Position numbers and translations under genes: made by a program. A DNA stretch of 43,413 nucleotides from contig NZ_MKJY01000554.1 in NCBI RefSeq assembly GCF_001942465.1, forward strand, positions 1 through 43,413, in the 5' to 3' direction. Origin of the DNA: Actinomadura sp. CNU-125. GTDB taxonomy: Bacteria > Actinomycetota > Actinomycetes > Streptosporangiales > Streptosporangiaceae. Numbering within the stretch: the stretch's first letter is position 1; each line of letters starts with the position of its first letter. The notes beneath the pieces are model-generated. The model made no database searches and was not told the origin of the DNA. It saw only the letters and a program-made list of their open reading frames with translations. Below are positions 9,112-18,691 of this stretch, piece by piece.

Positions 9112-10903
9112 GCGCCCTCCAGCCGGGCGAGCTCCTCGTCGACCATCGACTCGTCCAGCTTCTTGAACAGCGGCGTCGGCTTGGCCAGCGGGACGCCCGG
9201 ACGCACCGGCCGCGACTCCCAGCGGGCCCGCGCGCGTCGTAGTCGCCGGTGAGGACCCGGTAGTCGGGGCCGCCGTCCTCCGACACGTCCTGCAGTTCCG
9301 GCATGCCGCTCCACACGCCCTCGCCGCCGAGCATCTCGTACACCTTCTGCGACGAGTTCGGCAGGAACGGGGTGAGCAGCGTCTTCGCGTCGTCCACCAC
9401 CTGGAGGGCGGTGTGCAGGATCGACTGGACGCGCGCCGGGTCGTCCTTCAGCTTCCAGGGCGCCTGGTCGGACAGGTACTTGTTGGCGTCGCGGACGACG
9501 TCGAGCGCCTCGGTGATCGCGTTCTTGAACCGGGACCGTTCGAGTTCGGCGCCGACGGCCGCGAAGGCGCTCCGGCTGCGCTCCATCAGCGCCCGGTCCG
9601 CGTCGTTCAGGTCACCGGGCTCGGGGACGGCACCGTAGTTCTTCGCGGCCATGTTCACCGACCGGTTGACCAGGTTGCCCCACGCCGCGACCAGTTCGTC
9701 GTTGTTGCGGCGGCGGAACTCCGACCAGGTGAAGTCGGTGTCCTGGTTCTCGGGGCCCGCGACGGCGACGTAGTAGCGCAGCGCGTCCACGTCGTAGCGC
9801 TCGATGAAGTCCTTCACGTAGATGACGATCTGGCGGGACGAGGAGAACTTCTTCCCCTCCATCGTCAGGAACTCGGACGACACCACCTCGGTCGGGACGT
9901 TCAGGGCGCCCAGCGACCCGGGCTCGCCGCCCTTGTCGCCCAGCCCGCTGTAGCCGTACAGCATCGCGGGCCAGATCTCGGAGTGGAAGACGATGTTGTC
10001 CTTGCCCATGAAGTAGTACGACAGGGCGTCCGGGTCCTGCCACCAGCCGCGCCACAGGTCCGGGTCGCCCTGCCGCCGCGCCCACTCGACGGACGCCGAG
10101 AAGTAGCCGACGACCGCGTCGAACCACACGTACAGCTTCTTGTTCGGGTTGTCGCGCCACCCGTCCAGCGGGATCGGGACGCCCCAGTCGAGGTCGCGGC
10201 TGATCGCGCGCGGCTGCAGGTCGTCCAGCAGGTTCAGCGAGAACTTCAGGACGTTCGGCCGCCACAGCCCCTGCTTGCCGCGCAGGTACTCGCCGAGGAC
10301 GTCGGTGAACGCGGGCAGGTCGAGCATGAAGTGCTCGGTCTCGATGAACTTCGGCTTCTCGCCGTTGATCCGGCTGACCGGGTTGATCAGGTCGATCGGG
10401 TCGAGCTGGTTGCCGCAGTTGTCGCACTGGTCGCCGCGCGCGCCGTCGTACCCGCAGATCGGGCAGGTGCCCTCGATGTACCGGTCGGGCAGCGTCCGTC
10501 CGGTCGACGGGGAGATCGCCCCCATCGTCTCCTTCGGGAAGATGTACCCGTTGTCGTACAGGCCCTTGAAGATCTCCTGGACGACCGCATAGTGGTTGCG
10601 GGTCGAGGTCCGGGTGAACAGGTCGTAGGACATGCCGAGCCCGTGCAGGTCCTCGGCGATCACGCGGTTGTACCGGTCGGCGAGTTCGCGGGCGGTCACG
10701 CCCTCCTTGTCGGCCTGCACCTGGATCGGGGTGCCGTGCTCGTCGGTGCCGCTCACCATCAGGACCTTGTTGCCCGCCATCCGCTGGTAGCGGCTGAACA
10801 TGTCGGCGGGCAGCGCGAAACCGGAGACGTGCCCGATGTGACGGGGCCCGTTGGCGTACGGCCAGGCGGGCGCGGTCAGGATGTGTCGGCTTGACGAGGA
10901 CAT
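9108..10903 (-). CDS. metG: methionyl-tRNA synthetase (one frameshift near the 3' end)
   Basis: Class I aminoacyl-tRNA synthetase charging tRNA-Met. It starts at the ATG at 10903 ([20 protein letters not shown]). The HIGH signature is PRHIGHVSG, and the four zinc-knuckle cysteines are in [18 protein letters not shown]. The KMSKS-equivalent is GKKFSSSRQ, and the anticodon-binding helical domain follows ([26 protein letters not shown]). After [11 protein letters not shown] (about 9235) the frame slips; the true tail [20 protein letters not shown] and [15 protein letters not shown] reads in the neighbouring frame to the stop at 9108. Corrected length is about 598 aa, normal for the short actinobacterial form without the C-terminal dimerisation domain. 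The slip lies in a GCGCGCGGGCCC run, consistent with an indel error. Confidence 0.95.
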
Positions 10904-11016
10904 GAAATCAAGGGTAGTCGCCGTGCGCCCTCGGGATCGCACGGTTATCCCCCGGCTATAGCCTGGTTCGGCGTTCCCGCCGCACGAACCGAACGACCCG
11001 AAGGCAGAAAACGGAC
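10904..11016. promoter_or_regulatory. divergent promoter region with GGCTATAGCC palindrome
   Basis: This is the 113-base gap between metG (leftward) and the GT-C transferase (rightward). It contains the 10-base perfect palindrome GGCTATAGCC at 10954-10963, whose TATAGC core could serve as a -10 element for the rightward gene. No clear -35 is visible. It is an AT-leaning spot in otherwise GC-rich DNA. Confidence 0.35.
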
Positions 11017-12631
11017 ATGCCCCAGACGACGACAGGCGAAGCCGATCGACGGGCCGAGGGCGACGCCGAACCGTCCCGCCGCCCCGCCGCACGGCTGCTC
11101 GCCCGCGTCCGCCGCACCCGGCGCGTCGTCTGGCTCGCCCTGCTGGTCGCCGCGTCCGCCGTCGGCGTCCAGTACGTCCTGCTGACGCCGCCGCTGTACT
11201 TCGACCCGCACTACGTGTGGCTCGCGGCCCGCCGGTGGCCCGACATCCCGCTGGACCAGTGGCCGTTCTACGAGGTCCCGCACCAGGTCACCCGCATCGG
11301 TCTCGTGCTGCCCGCGCGGCTCGTCATCACGGTCCTCGGAGACGGGCAGGCCGCGTACTTCACCGTCGCGGCCCTCGGCGGCGTCGCGTTCTTCACCGGC
11401 ACCTACCTGGTCGTCCGCTCCCTGTTCGGGGACGTCGCGGGCCTCGCCGCCACCGCGGTGCTGCTCGTCCACCCGTTCTTCACGCTGACGAACCCGTACG
11501 GGCAGGAGATCACCTGGTCGACCGGCGTGGTGCTGCCCGACATGCCGGGCGCCGGGCTGTTCGCGCTCGGGATGGCCGCGCTGGTCGTCGCGAGCCGCCG
11601 CGCCGGGCGGCGCCAGACCCGCTGGCTGATCGTCGTGGGCCTGCTGATGGCGTCGGCGTTCCTCGTCCGCGAGTTCCTGGCGTTCCTGTTCCTCGCGATC
11701 CCCGCCTACCTGGCGCTGCTGCGGATCCCGTGGCGGCGCAACGTCACGGTCGCGATCCCGATGCTCGGGGTGCTGGCGTTCAACCTCGTCCAACAACCTG
11801 ATCGTGTGGGGCTCCCCGCTGGCCGGGCTGTCGTCGGCCGCCACGCACGGCGGCAAGTCCCGCGACTACGTGACGCGCGAACTCGCGGCCCGCTCGTTCC
11901 TGCGCGCGATGCACGACTGGCACCCGCTCGGGACGGTCTTCGTCGTGGCGCTCGCGCTCACGATCGTCGGCTGGGCCGTCACCCGCGACCGCCGCCTCGC
12001 GCTCGTCCTCGTCTGGTTCGCGACCCTCGCCGTCCCGCTCACGGTCTGCGCGGGCGTCCTCGACCCGAACGACATCAAGCTCCGCGCGTGGCTCGTCCGG
12101 TACTGGTTCGCCGTCATGCCCGCCCTGCTCGCGGGCGGCTTCGGCTCCCTGATCCTGCTGTACCGGACGATCCCGCCCGCGTGGACCGCGCGCCTGCGGC
12201 TGCGCGTCGCCGCGCCCGTCCTCGCGGTCGCGCTCGGCGCCGCGTACACGGTCGCCGCCGTCCAGGCCGTCCCGGGCCTGCCCCGCGACAAGGCGTGGGG
12301 GGAGCTGCGCGGCTACCTCGCCGCCAACGACGCCGGCATCGACCTGATCGTCACCGACCGCCGCCTCGCCCAGACCCTCGTCTTCTACACGAAGGACGTC
12401 TGGGGCGACCGCACCTGGCACGGCGAGATCCGCGACTGGCCCCACTACTCCCCGCAGATCCCGCGCACCGCCTACGAGGGCCCGATGCTCTACACCCGCT
12501 GGCGCGGCATGGAGTCGCAGATCGGCTACGGCTGGAGCCCCTCCCCCGCCGAAGGCTGGCGGCTCATGTGGAAGTCGAGCGACGGCGTCCTCCAGCTCTG
12601 GAACCCGCCCGGGGACCGGCCGGGGAACTAG
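11017..12631 (+). CDS. polytopic GT-C type glycosyltransferase (one frameshift)
   Basis: Membrane protein of about 538 aa with roughly ten hydrophobic segments. The first external loop carries an acidic motif ([18 protein letters not shown]), as in GT39/GT83-like lipid-linked sugar transferases. The frame runs from the ATG at 11017 through LGVLAFNLV (about 11790). It then slips by one at GTCCAACAACC and continues as [20 protein letters not shown] to the stop at 12631. The C-terminal part holds more membrane helices ([29 protein letters not shown]) and a soluble tail ([20 protein letters not shown]). It would transfer a sugar from a polyprenyl phosphate on the outer face of the membrane. Donor and acceptor are unknown. 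Its stop overlaps the convergent neighbour's stop at a shared CTAG. Confidence 0.75.
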
Positions 12632-14430
12632 CCGCGGGCCCAGGCGACCCAGTTGCCTTCGGGGGTGCGGCGGCTGTCGACGACCTCCCAGCCGGACGGT
12701 GCGCCGCCGGGCCAGGAATCGGTGGCGGGGACGTCGCCGCGCCACGCCAGGACGATCATGTCGGCGTCCTGCGGCGGCGGGGTCCAGCGGGAGTCGAAGA
12801 GGGTGCCCTCGCTCCACCACGCCCAGTAGTAGTGCGACAGCCGCATCGTCCAGGGGACGTTCCAGTCGACGGCGATCGCGTCCCGGGGGCGCAGCGCGAC
12901 GCTGCCGCGCAGGTCGGTCTCGGCGGTCTGCTCGGCGACGAGCGGACGGGCGATCCGGTCGACCGCCGTGACGTTCATCGCCAGGGCGACGGCGGCGAGG
13001 ACGGCGGCCAGCACCGGCGGGCCGTGCCTGGGCAGCAGGACGGCGGCCGCCGCGGCGGCCAGGATCGCCAGGCCCGCGAGGGTGGCGTGCCAGAGGTGGA
13101 AGGAGTCCCAGTCCCAGGTGAGGAAGGACGTCTCGGGGAAGTCGTAGATCGTGAACGTGTACTCGCTCAGCAGGTCGCCCGCGTACCACTGGACGACGCA
13201 CGCGGCGAGCACCGTCAGCGCGGCGGCGGACGCCACGGCCCACGGGAGCGTTCTCCGGCGGGGCGCGCGCAGCAGGACCGCGACACCGGCCATGAACAGG
13301 ACCGGGGTGACGTACGCCAGGTAGCGTCCGTACACGTAGTTGCCGATGCGGTACTCGACGGGGAGCGCGGCGGACGTCGCGACCGCCGTCCCCGCGACGG
13401 TCGCGAGCACCGCGAGCGCCAGGACCCGCACCGGCGGGGACGCGCCCCGGCGGACGACGACGTACCCGGCGGCGGCCAGGCCGATCGCGGCGACGCCGCC
13501 GGTCGCGACGGCCTGGTACCAGACCTGGCCGGTGCCCAGCGACAGCGTCCAGCCCAGGCCGTCCACGGTGGTGAACCGCTCGACGAGGTTGCCGCCGAGG
13601 TCGTTGTCGCCCGCCGGATACAGGTTCGGGATGATCACGACCCGGTTCAGCAGCGCCCCCGCGAGCGCCGCGGCGGCGGCGACGGACCCGGCGAGGATCG
13701 TCGCGCGCCACGACCGGCGGCGCAGCAGCGCCCCCGCCAGCAGGACGACCGCGTGGACGACGAGCAGGATCGCGCCCCGGCTGTGCGAGGCGTAGGCGAA
13801 CCCGACGAGCAGCGACCCGCCCGTCCCGTACAGCGCGAGCCGGACGCACGGGCCGCGGCCCTCCGGGTCCCGCGGGGCCGCCAGCCACGCGTGCGCGACC
13901 AGCAGCCAGCCGACGACGAGCACGGGCAGGATCGCGTCGGTGAGCACGAACAGGGAGTAGAACAGCACCCCGGGCAGCAGCGCGGTGACGTGCGCGAACA
14001 GGTAGGCGGGACGCGCCGCGACGCCCAGCCTGCGCAGCAGCAGGAACGCCAGCGGGAGCATCGCCGCGCTGATCAGCGCGTTGATGACGAGCGCGCCCCG
14101 GTAGACGGTGACGGGGTCGTCGCCGATCCAGAGCGCGGGGAGCAGCAGCAGCGGGTATCCGGCGCGGTAGACGGTCCCGTAGGACATGTCGGCGCCGGGG
14201 CCGCCGGTCAGGACGCGCGCCGCGAACAGGTACCCCGACTCGTCCGGTGTCGCGACCGGCAGCGTCTGCCCGGACGCGAGCCACACCCGGACGCCGACCT
14301 GCGCGAGCCAGCCGAGGACGAACGCCAGGGCCCAGCGGCGGCGGGAGCGGCGGGACCGCTCCGCCTCCGGCGGGCCCGCGGGCTCCGCCGGGCGGCGCGT
14401 GACGGTCACCGACGCGCCGTCCGAGCTCAT
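12628..14430 (-). CDS. polytopic GT-C / GT39-like glycosyltransferase
   Basis: Intact 600-aa membrane protein with an N-terminal cytoplasmic arginine-rich tail, a first helix (WALAFVLGWLAQVGVRVWL) and the catalytic-type acidic motif ATPDESGYLFAARVL in the first external loop. About a dozen helices follow, then a periplasmic-side tail (DAIAVDWNVPWTMRLSHYYW). The ATG at 14430 (MSSDGASVTV) fits best; the longer open frame to 14538 lacks support. It is related to, but not close to, the transferase that ends against it. It probably uses a polyprenyl-phosphate sugar made by the GT2 synthase encoded just upstream on the same strand (216-base gap). Acceptor unknown. Confidence 0.78.
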   Translation of the reverse strand: MSSDGASVTVTRRPAEPAGPPEAERSRRSRRRWALAFVLGWLAQVGVRVWLASGQTLPVATPDESGYLFAARVLTGGPGADMSYGTVYRAGYPLLLLPALWIGDDPVTVYRGALVINALISAAMLPLAFLLLRRLGVAARPAYLFAHVTALLPGVLFYSLFVLTDAILPVLVVGWLLVAHAWLAAPRDPEGRGPCVRLALYGTGGSLLVGFAYASHSRGAILLVVHAVVLLAGALLRRRSWRATILAGSVAAAAALAGALLNRVVIIPNLYPAGDNDLGGNLVERFTTVDGLGWTLSLGTGQVWYQAVATGGVAAIGLAAAGYVVVRRGASPPVRVLALAVLATVAGTAVATSAALPVEYRIGNYVYGRYLAYVTPVLFMAGVAVLLRAPRRRTLPWAVASAAALTVLAACVVQWYAGDLLSEYTFTIYDFPETSFLTWDWDSFHLWHATLAGLAILAAAAAAVLLPRHGPPVLAAVLAAVALAMNVTAVDRIARPLVAEQTAETDLRGSVALRPRDAIAVDWNVPWTMRLSHYYWAWWSEGTLFDSRWTPPPQDADMIVLAWRGDVPATDSWPGGAPSGWEVVDSRRTPEGNWVAWARG

Positions 14431-14620
14431 GGACGTCCCGCCCCCCGGCCGTCGCGCCGGACGGTGCCGGTCGGTGGTGCTTCGGCCGGGGAACGGTCGC
14501 TCAGGTAAGGAAAGTCCATGGCCGTCCCAGCCTGTCACAGTACGGGCGGGGGTTCGGCCCCGGTCCGCGAAACGCTCAGCAAGTTCTCTGCCCGCGGTGA
14601 GCGACCTTTCAGGATCGCCC

Positions 14621-14640
14621 CCCGGCCGGGCCCGGCCGGG
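14621..14640. terminator. GC palindrome after the GT2 gene
   Basis: CCCGGCCGGG occurs twice in tandem, forming a perfect 20-base palindrome 7 bases beyond the stop of the leftward GT2 gene. There is no T-run, so it would be an I-shaped actinomycete-type terminator at best. Confidence 0.4.
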
Positions 14641-14646
14641 CCGACG

Positions 14647-15996
14647 TCAGGCGGAGGTCTCGCCGTCCGCGCCGTCCGCTTCCTTGCCGGACGTGCCGGA
14701 CGTGCCGGACGTGGCGGACGTGGCGGCGGCCTTGGGCTCGGCGGTCTCGGGCGCGTCCCCGGCCTCGGCGGCCTTGCGCTCCCGCGCCTCCCGGTGGGCG
14801 GCGGCGTCGACGACGCCCGCGGCCTCCTCGGCCGGGTCCGTCATCGGCGGGTGCTGGCGGCGGCGGATCCCGAGGATGCTGATGAACGCGGTCCCGAACA
14901 GGGCCTGGAGGCTCATGACCAGCGCGGTCGCGGCCGGGACGACGATGCGCAGCGACTCGCGCGGGTCGAGCTCGCCGAAGTCGTTGACGCGCCAGTGCAG
15001 CAGGGACGCGACGAGGCCCGCGAGGCCCGCGACGGCGAGCAGCCCGCTGACCATCAGGCCGCGTTCGAGGCTCCACCAGTTGATGAGGCGCTTCACCCGC
15101 CGGTCGTCCGGCAGGAAGCCCTCCTGCATCGCGTAGACCTTCGTGAGCACCGCGAACACCACCGCCTGGAAGCCGATCACCATGGCGGCGCCCGCGCCGA
15201 CGAGGGTGTCGACGTCGAACGCGACGTCGCCGACCGTCACCGGACCGGTGGAAAGCGCGATCCCGGCGATCAATCCGAGCGTCATAAAGACGAGACCGGG
15301 GATCAGGAAGAGCCAGCGGGGGCTGTAGAGGGTGAGGAAACGCAGATGACGCCAACCGTCGCGCCAGGTGTTGAGGTGCGGGGCGCGGGTCCGCCCGTCC
15401 GGCGACAGCGTCGTCGGGACCTCGCGGATGTCGTAGCCCTGCAGGGTCGCCTTGACGACCATCTCGCTGGCGAACTCCATGCCGCCGGTCTGCAGGCCGA
15501 GCCGCATGATCGATTCCTTGTTGAAGGCGCGCAGCCCGCAGTGGAAGTCGGCGATCTTGCTGCGGAAGAACAGCCGCCCGATGAAGCTCAGCACCGGGTT
15601 GCCCAGGTAGCGGTGCAGCGGCGGCATGGCGCCGGGCGCGATCCCGCCCTTGAACCGGTTGCCCATGACGAGGTCGGCGCCCTCGCGCAGCTCGTCCAGG
15701 AACGGGCCGAGGGTCGTGAAGTCGTAGGAGTCGTCGGCGTCGCCCATCGCGACGTAGCGGCCGCGCGCGGCGGCGATGCCGCCCATCAGCGCGTTGCCGT
15801 ACCCCTTGTCGACGACGGGGACGACGCGCGCCCCCGCGTCGCGGGCGAGCTGCTGGCTGCCGTCGGTGCTGCCGTTGTCGGCGATGACGACCTCGCCGTC
15901 GATGCCGTTCTCGTCGAGGAAGCCGACCGTCTTACGGACGCAGGTCTCGATCGTCTCGGCTTCGTTCAGACACGGCATCACTACGGAGAGTTCCAC
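14647..15996 (-). CDS. GT2 polyprenyl-phosphate sugar synthase with membrane anchor
   Basis: Family 2 glycosyltransferase (449 aa) of the dolichol/polyprenyl-phosphate mannose or glucose synthase type. The N-terminal GT-A domain shows SVVMPCLNEAETI, VVIADNGSTDGS, the metal-binding DADDSYD and the acceptor-side FHCGLRAFNKES. Four membrane helices follow from about residue 225 (WLFLIPGLVFMTLGLIAGIAL and others). The C-terminal tail is charged and repetitive (TSGTSGTSGKEADG). The GTG start at 15996 has AAGGAG 8 bases upstream. It would load a nucleotide-activated sugar onto polyprenyl phosphate, supplying the GT-C enzymes on both sides. The sugar cannot be told from sequence. Confidence 0.88.
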   Translation of the reverse strand: MELSVVMPCLNEAETIETCVRKTVGFLDENGIDGEVVIADNGSTDGSQQLARDAGARVVPVVDKGYGNALMGGIAAARGRYVAMGDADDSYDFTTLGPFLDELREGADLVMGNRFKGGIAPGAMPPLHRYLGNPVLSFIGRLFFRSKIADFHCGLRAFNKESIMRLGLQTGGMEFASEMVVKATLQGYDIREVPTTLSPDGRTRAPHLNTWRDGWRHLRFLTLYSPRWLFLIPGLVFMTLGLIAGIALSTGPVTVGDVAFDVDTLVGAGAAMVIGFQAVVFAVLTKVYAMQEGFLPDDRRVKRLINWWSLERGLMVSGLLAVAGLAGLVASLLHWRVNDFGELDPRESLRIVVPAATALVMSLQALFGTAFISILGIRRRQHPPMTDPAEEAAGVVDAAAHREARERKAAEAGDAPETAEPKAAATSATSGTSGTSGKEADGADGETSA

Positions 15997-16306
15997 CTGA
16001 TCTCCTTCGTTTCCCCGGTGACCGTCTGCGGTACGTTCGACTACCCTCTTGATTTCCCGCGCTCGGCCTTTTCGTTCCCGAATGATGCCTGCCGGGGGCG
16101 GTCATGAGGGCGGGTCCGCGCAAGACCACCCGTATCGTGTTGCGCGTTCGCAACCGAACGACCCTCTCCGCCACGGTCGCGGGCGGCAGGCTAGGACGTC
16201 AAGCATACGGGCACGACGGCCGGGAAGGGGTGGGTCCGCTGTGACGCGCGCCGGAGACGGCCGGACGACCGGACCGGGTGCCCGACGGCATAGGGGAGGT
16301 ACGCCA
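15997..16306. promoter_or_regulatory. divergent control region, GT2 / GT-C
   Basis: This 310-base gap separates two divergently transcribed glycosylation genes. It contains the inverted repeat GTTGCG-CGTT-CGCAAC (16139-16154), a plausible operator serving both directions, and the ribosome-binding site AAGGAG of the leftward gene at its left end. GGGGAGG (16293-16299) precedes the rightward GTG. No conserved small gene is visible in it. Confidence 0.4.
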
Positions 16307-18118
16307 GTGGCGGGTCGATCGCCGCGCGACACCGGACGGGACGAGGCCGTGCCGGGCGCCGAACGCGACCGCGCGGGCGACTCCCAGACGACCGCGGGCG
16401 AGCCCGTGACCAGCGGGAACAGCGGTTCGCGCGGTGCCGTGGCGGGGACCGCGGCAGGCGACGCGCCGGGCGCCGCCCGGGCGGGTTCGGCGACCGGCCC
16501 GCAGGGCGACACGCCGAGGGCCGCGACGTCCGTCCTGGAGATGGACGAGGTCCGCGACGACACGATCGACGCGCCCGCGGATCCGGCGGAGAAAGACGCC
16601 GACACGCCGGACGACGCCGATTCGGCCCGTCCGAAACGCGGATTCGGGCTGTGGGCGTGGGTCCGCCGGAACCCGACGTTCGGTGTGATCATTGTCATGG
16701 GGGCGCTGCTGCGCCTGACGGCGATGGCCGGCTACCGGCCGGTGATGTTCTTCAACGACAGCTTCGACTACCTGCACGTCGCGATGGAGCCGCACCCGCA
16801 TCCGCTGCGGCCCGACGGCTACGGGTTCCTGCTGATCCTGCTGAAGCCGTTCCACAGCTTCGCGCTGGTGTCGGCCGTCCAGCACCTGATGGGGCTGGCC
16901 ATGGGCGTGATGATCTACGCCCTGCTGCACCGCCGGTTCCGGCTGCCCGGCTGGGGCGCGGCGATCGCCGCGGCGCCCGTCCTGCTGGACGCCTACCAGA
17001 TCCAGCTCGAACACCTCGTGCTGTCCGACACGATGTTCTCGTTCCTGGTGATGGCGGCGGTGACGCTCCTGCTGTGGCGGGACCGGCCGAGCTGGAAGAT
17101 CGCCGCGGCGGTCGGGCTGATCGTCGGGTTCTCCTGGCTGACCCGGACGGTCGGCATGCCCGTCCTCATCGGCGTGCTCACGTACATGCTGATCCGGCGG
17201 AGCGGCTGGAAGCTCATGGCGGTGACGGCGGCGGCCTGCATGCTGCCCGTCCTGTCGTACATGTCCTGGTACAAGGTCGAGACCGGCAAGTTCGCGATGA
17301 CCGAGAGCACGGGCATCTTCCTTTACGCCCGCGTCTACAAGTTCGCCGACTGCCACGAGATCCCGGACCTGCCCGTCCGCCAGTACCCGCTGTGCACGGA
17401 GCCGGAGAACCGGCTCGCCAAGTCGCAGGACGGCATCTGGAACGCCGCCTCGCCGCTGAACCGCTACCCCGGCCAGCGGTTCAGCCCCGAGAACAACGAA
17501 CTCGCGAACGACTACGCCAAGCGCGTCATCTTCGCCCAGCCGTTCGACTACGTGAAGGTCGTCCTCGGCGACTTCTTCCGGGTCTTCCAGTGGGACCGGA
17601 CCGTCTTCCCCGACAAGGCCACCTACGACCAGTACGAGTTCTGGGACGAGCGCGACGGCAACTCGCGCCCGCTGCCGAACTGGCGGATGGACGGCGACTC
17701 GATCGCGGCCGCCGAGGCCAAGGAGTACGAGAACGGCAACGCCGAGACCCACACGGTCGAGCCGTTCGCCGGCGCGATCCGCGGCTACCAGGACGTCTTC
17801 TACCTGCGCGGCACGATGGTCGGCGGCATCCTGCTGATCGGCCTCGCCGGGCTGATCCCGCTGTGGCGGCGGCTCGGCGGCCGCGCGTTCCTGCCCTGGA
17901 CGCTCGCGACCGGCCTGCTGCTGGCCCCCGCCGCGACCGCCGAGTTCGACTACCGGTACGTCCTGCCCGCCGTGCCGCTCGCCGCCCTCGCCGCCGGAAT
18001 GGCCTTCACCCCGGAGGTCCGCGAGTCCGTCCGGGGCTCCGCCCGCCGAGTCGGCGAGTCCGTCCGAGGCGCGACCCGCCGCGTCCGCCGAACCGGCACC
18101 CCCGACCCCACGAAGTAG
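16307..18118 (+). CDS. polytopic GT-C type glycosyltransferase with long disordered N-terminus
   Basis: Intact protein of 603 aa. The GTG at 16307 is chosen for its GGGGAGG 7 bases upstream; a GTG at 16241 is in frame. The first 120 residues are hydrophilic and Ala/Gly/Asp-rich (cytoplasmic, likely disordered) up to GLWAWVRRNPTFGVIIVMG. The first external loop has MFFNDSFDYLHVAMEPHPHP, a GT-C acidic motif. About ten helices follow, with a large external domain between about 390 and 540 containing cysteines (KFADCHEIP, QYPLCTEPEN) that may pair. LLAPAATAEFDYRYVLPAVP near the end is typical of GT39/ArnT-like enzymes. It is divergent from the GT2 synthase and likely uses its product. The stop is followed 18 bases later by the dispersed hairpin. 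Confidence 0.82.
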   Translation: MAGRSPRDTGRDEAVPGAERDRAGDSQTTAGEPVTSGNSGSRGAVAGTAAGDAPGAARAGSATGPQGDTPRAATSVLEMDEVRDDTIDAPADPAEKDADTPDDADSARPKRGFGLWAWVRRNPTFGVIIVMGALLRLTAMAGYRPVMFFNDSFDYLHVAMEPHPHPLRPDGYGFLLILLKPFHSFALVSAVQHLMGLAMGVMIYALLHRRFRLPGWGAAIAAAPVLLDAYQIQLEHLVLSDTMFSFLVMAAVTLLLWRDRPSWKIAAAVGLIVGFSWLTRTVGMPVLIGVLTYMLIRRSGWKLMAVTAAACMLPVLSYMSWYKVETGKFAMTESTGIFLYARVYKFADCHEIPDLPVRQYPLCTEPENRLAKSQDGIWNAASPLNRYPGQRFSPENNELANDYAKRVIFAQPFDYVKVVLGDFFRVFQWDRTVFPDKATYDQYEFWDERDGNSRPLPNWRMDGDSIAAAEAKEYENGNAETHTVEPFAGAIRGYQDVFYLRGTMVGGILLIGLAGLIPLWRRLGGRAFLPWTLATGLLLAPAATAEFDYRYVLPAVPLAALAAGMAFTPEVRESVRGSARRVGESVRGATRRVRRTGTPDPTK

Positions 18119-18136
18119 CCCCGGCCCCGCCGCTTC

Positions 18137-18200
18137 CGTTGACCTGCGGCGTGTTGCCCTTATTCGGCCGCCTATAAGGGCAACACGCCGCAGATCAACG
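18137..18200. repeat. dispersed 62-base hairpin element, copy 1
   Basis: Inverted repeat with 26-27 base arms, one mismatch and a 10-base loop containing CGGCCG. The left arm is C-GTTGA-CC followed by TGCGGCGTGTTGCCCTTAT. The right arm (18174-18200) is its complement, except that position 6 pairs as T instead of C. It lies between the stops of two convergent genes (18118 and 18220). A second copy at 24787-24847 has an identical right arm. There is no T-run on either side, so it is not a classical terminator, although the position would allow it to stop transcription in both directions. Confidence 0.93.
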
Positions 18201-18219
18201 TTAGGGCGGGCGGGCGCGG

Positions 18220-18528
18220 CTACCAGGCGTGGATGCGGCGGAGGTGGTAGACCAGCGCCACGTCCGTGTCCGTGTTGGGGCGGGCCTCGGGGATCGCGGC
18301 GACGCGGCGGTTGCGGGAGGCGATCGCCTTGACGTTCTGGCTCTGGCACTTGGGGCAGGCGCGGTCGGACCAGGGCGTGGTGCACGGCTGCCCGCCGCGC
18401 TCGTACGTCACGAGTTCGGTGCCGTGCCCGTCGCCGAAGTGACGGATCTCGATCTGCTCGTCCCAGGTCGTCGAGCAGTGCAGACATTCGAACGTCCACA
18501 CCTCACGGCTGGACCATGCATCATGCAC
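18220..18528 (-). CDS. small zinc-ribbon protein
   Basis: Hypothetical protein of about 102 aa with two CxxC knuckles (FECLHCSTTW near the N-terminus and RACPKCQSQN in the middle), consistent with one zinc ribbon. A basic segment (NVKAIASRNRRVAAIPEARP) follows, then a conserved-looking tail (DVALVYHLRRIHAW). No signal peptide. The GTG at 18528 is preferred because GGAGGGG lies 9 bases upstream; a GTG at 18537 is in frame but too close to that site. It could bind nucleic acid or act as a small adaptor; nothing in the sequence decides this. It is convergent with the GT-C gene across the hairpin. Confidence 0.72.
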   Translation of the reverse strand: MHDAWSSREVWTFECLHCSTTWDEQIEIRHFGDGHGTELVTYERGGQPCTTPWSDRACPKCQSQNVKAIASRNRRVAAIPEARPNTDTDVALVYHLRRIHAW

Positions 18529-18691
18529 GACCTTCACCCCCTCCGGAGACGATGTTCACCACGTCCATGGTGACTCTCCCCGGACGCCCCTCATAGGTGT
18601 GCCGTACCCGGAATTACGGTTTTGGAGCGTTCCAGCGGTGACGATTACCTGGCGCCCGCGCTCCCCCGACGCCCCCTGATCCGGCGACCGC

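Noticed and set aside
8129..11092. A 987-residue open frame covering metG and tatD
   Set aside because: Only the MetG part is real. After the slip at about 9235 the frame is antisense- or out-of-frame-like Arg-rich sequence, and TatD is in another frame.
11017..14508. A 1163-residue plus-strand frame
   Set aside because: Real only up to about 11790 (GT-C enzyme). The rest is antisense to the convergent GT-C gene and has no family features.
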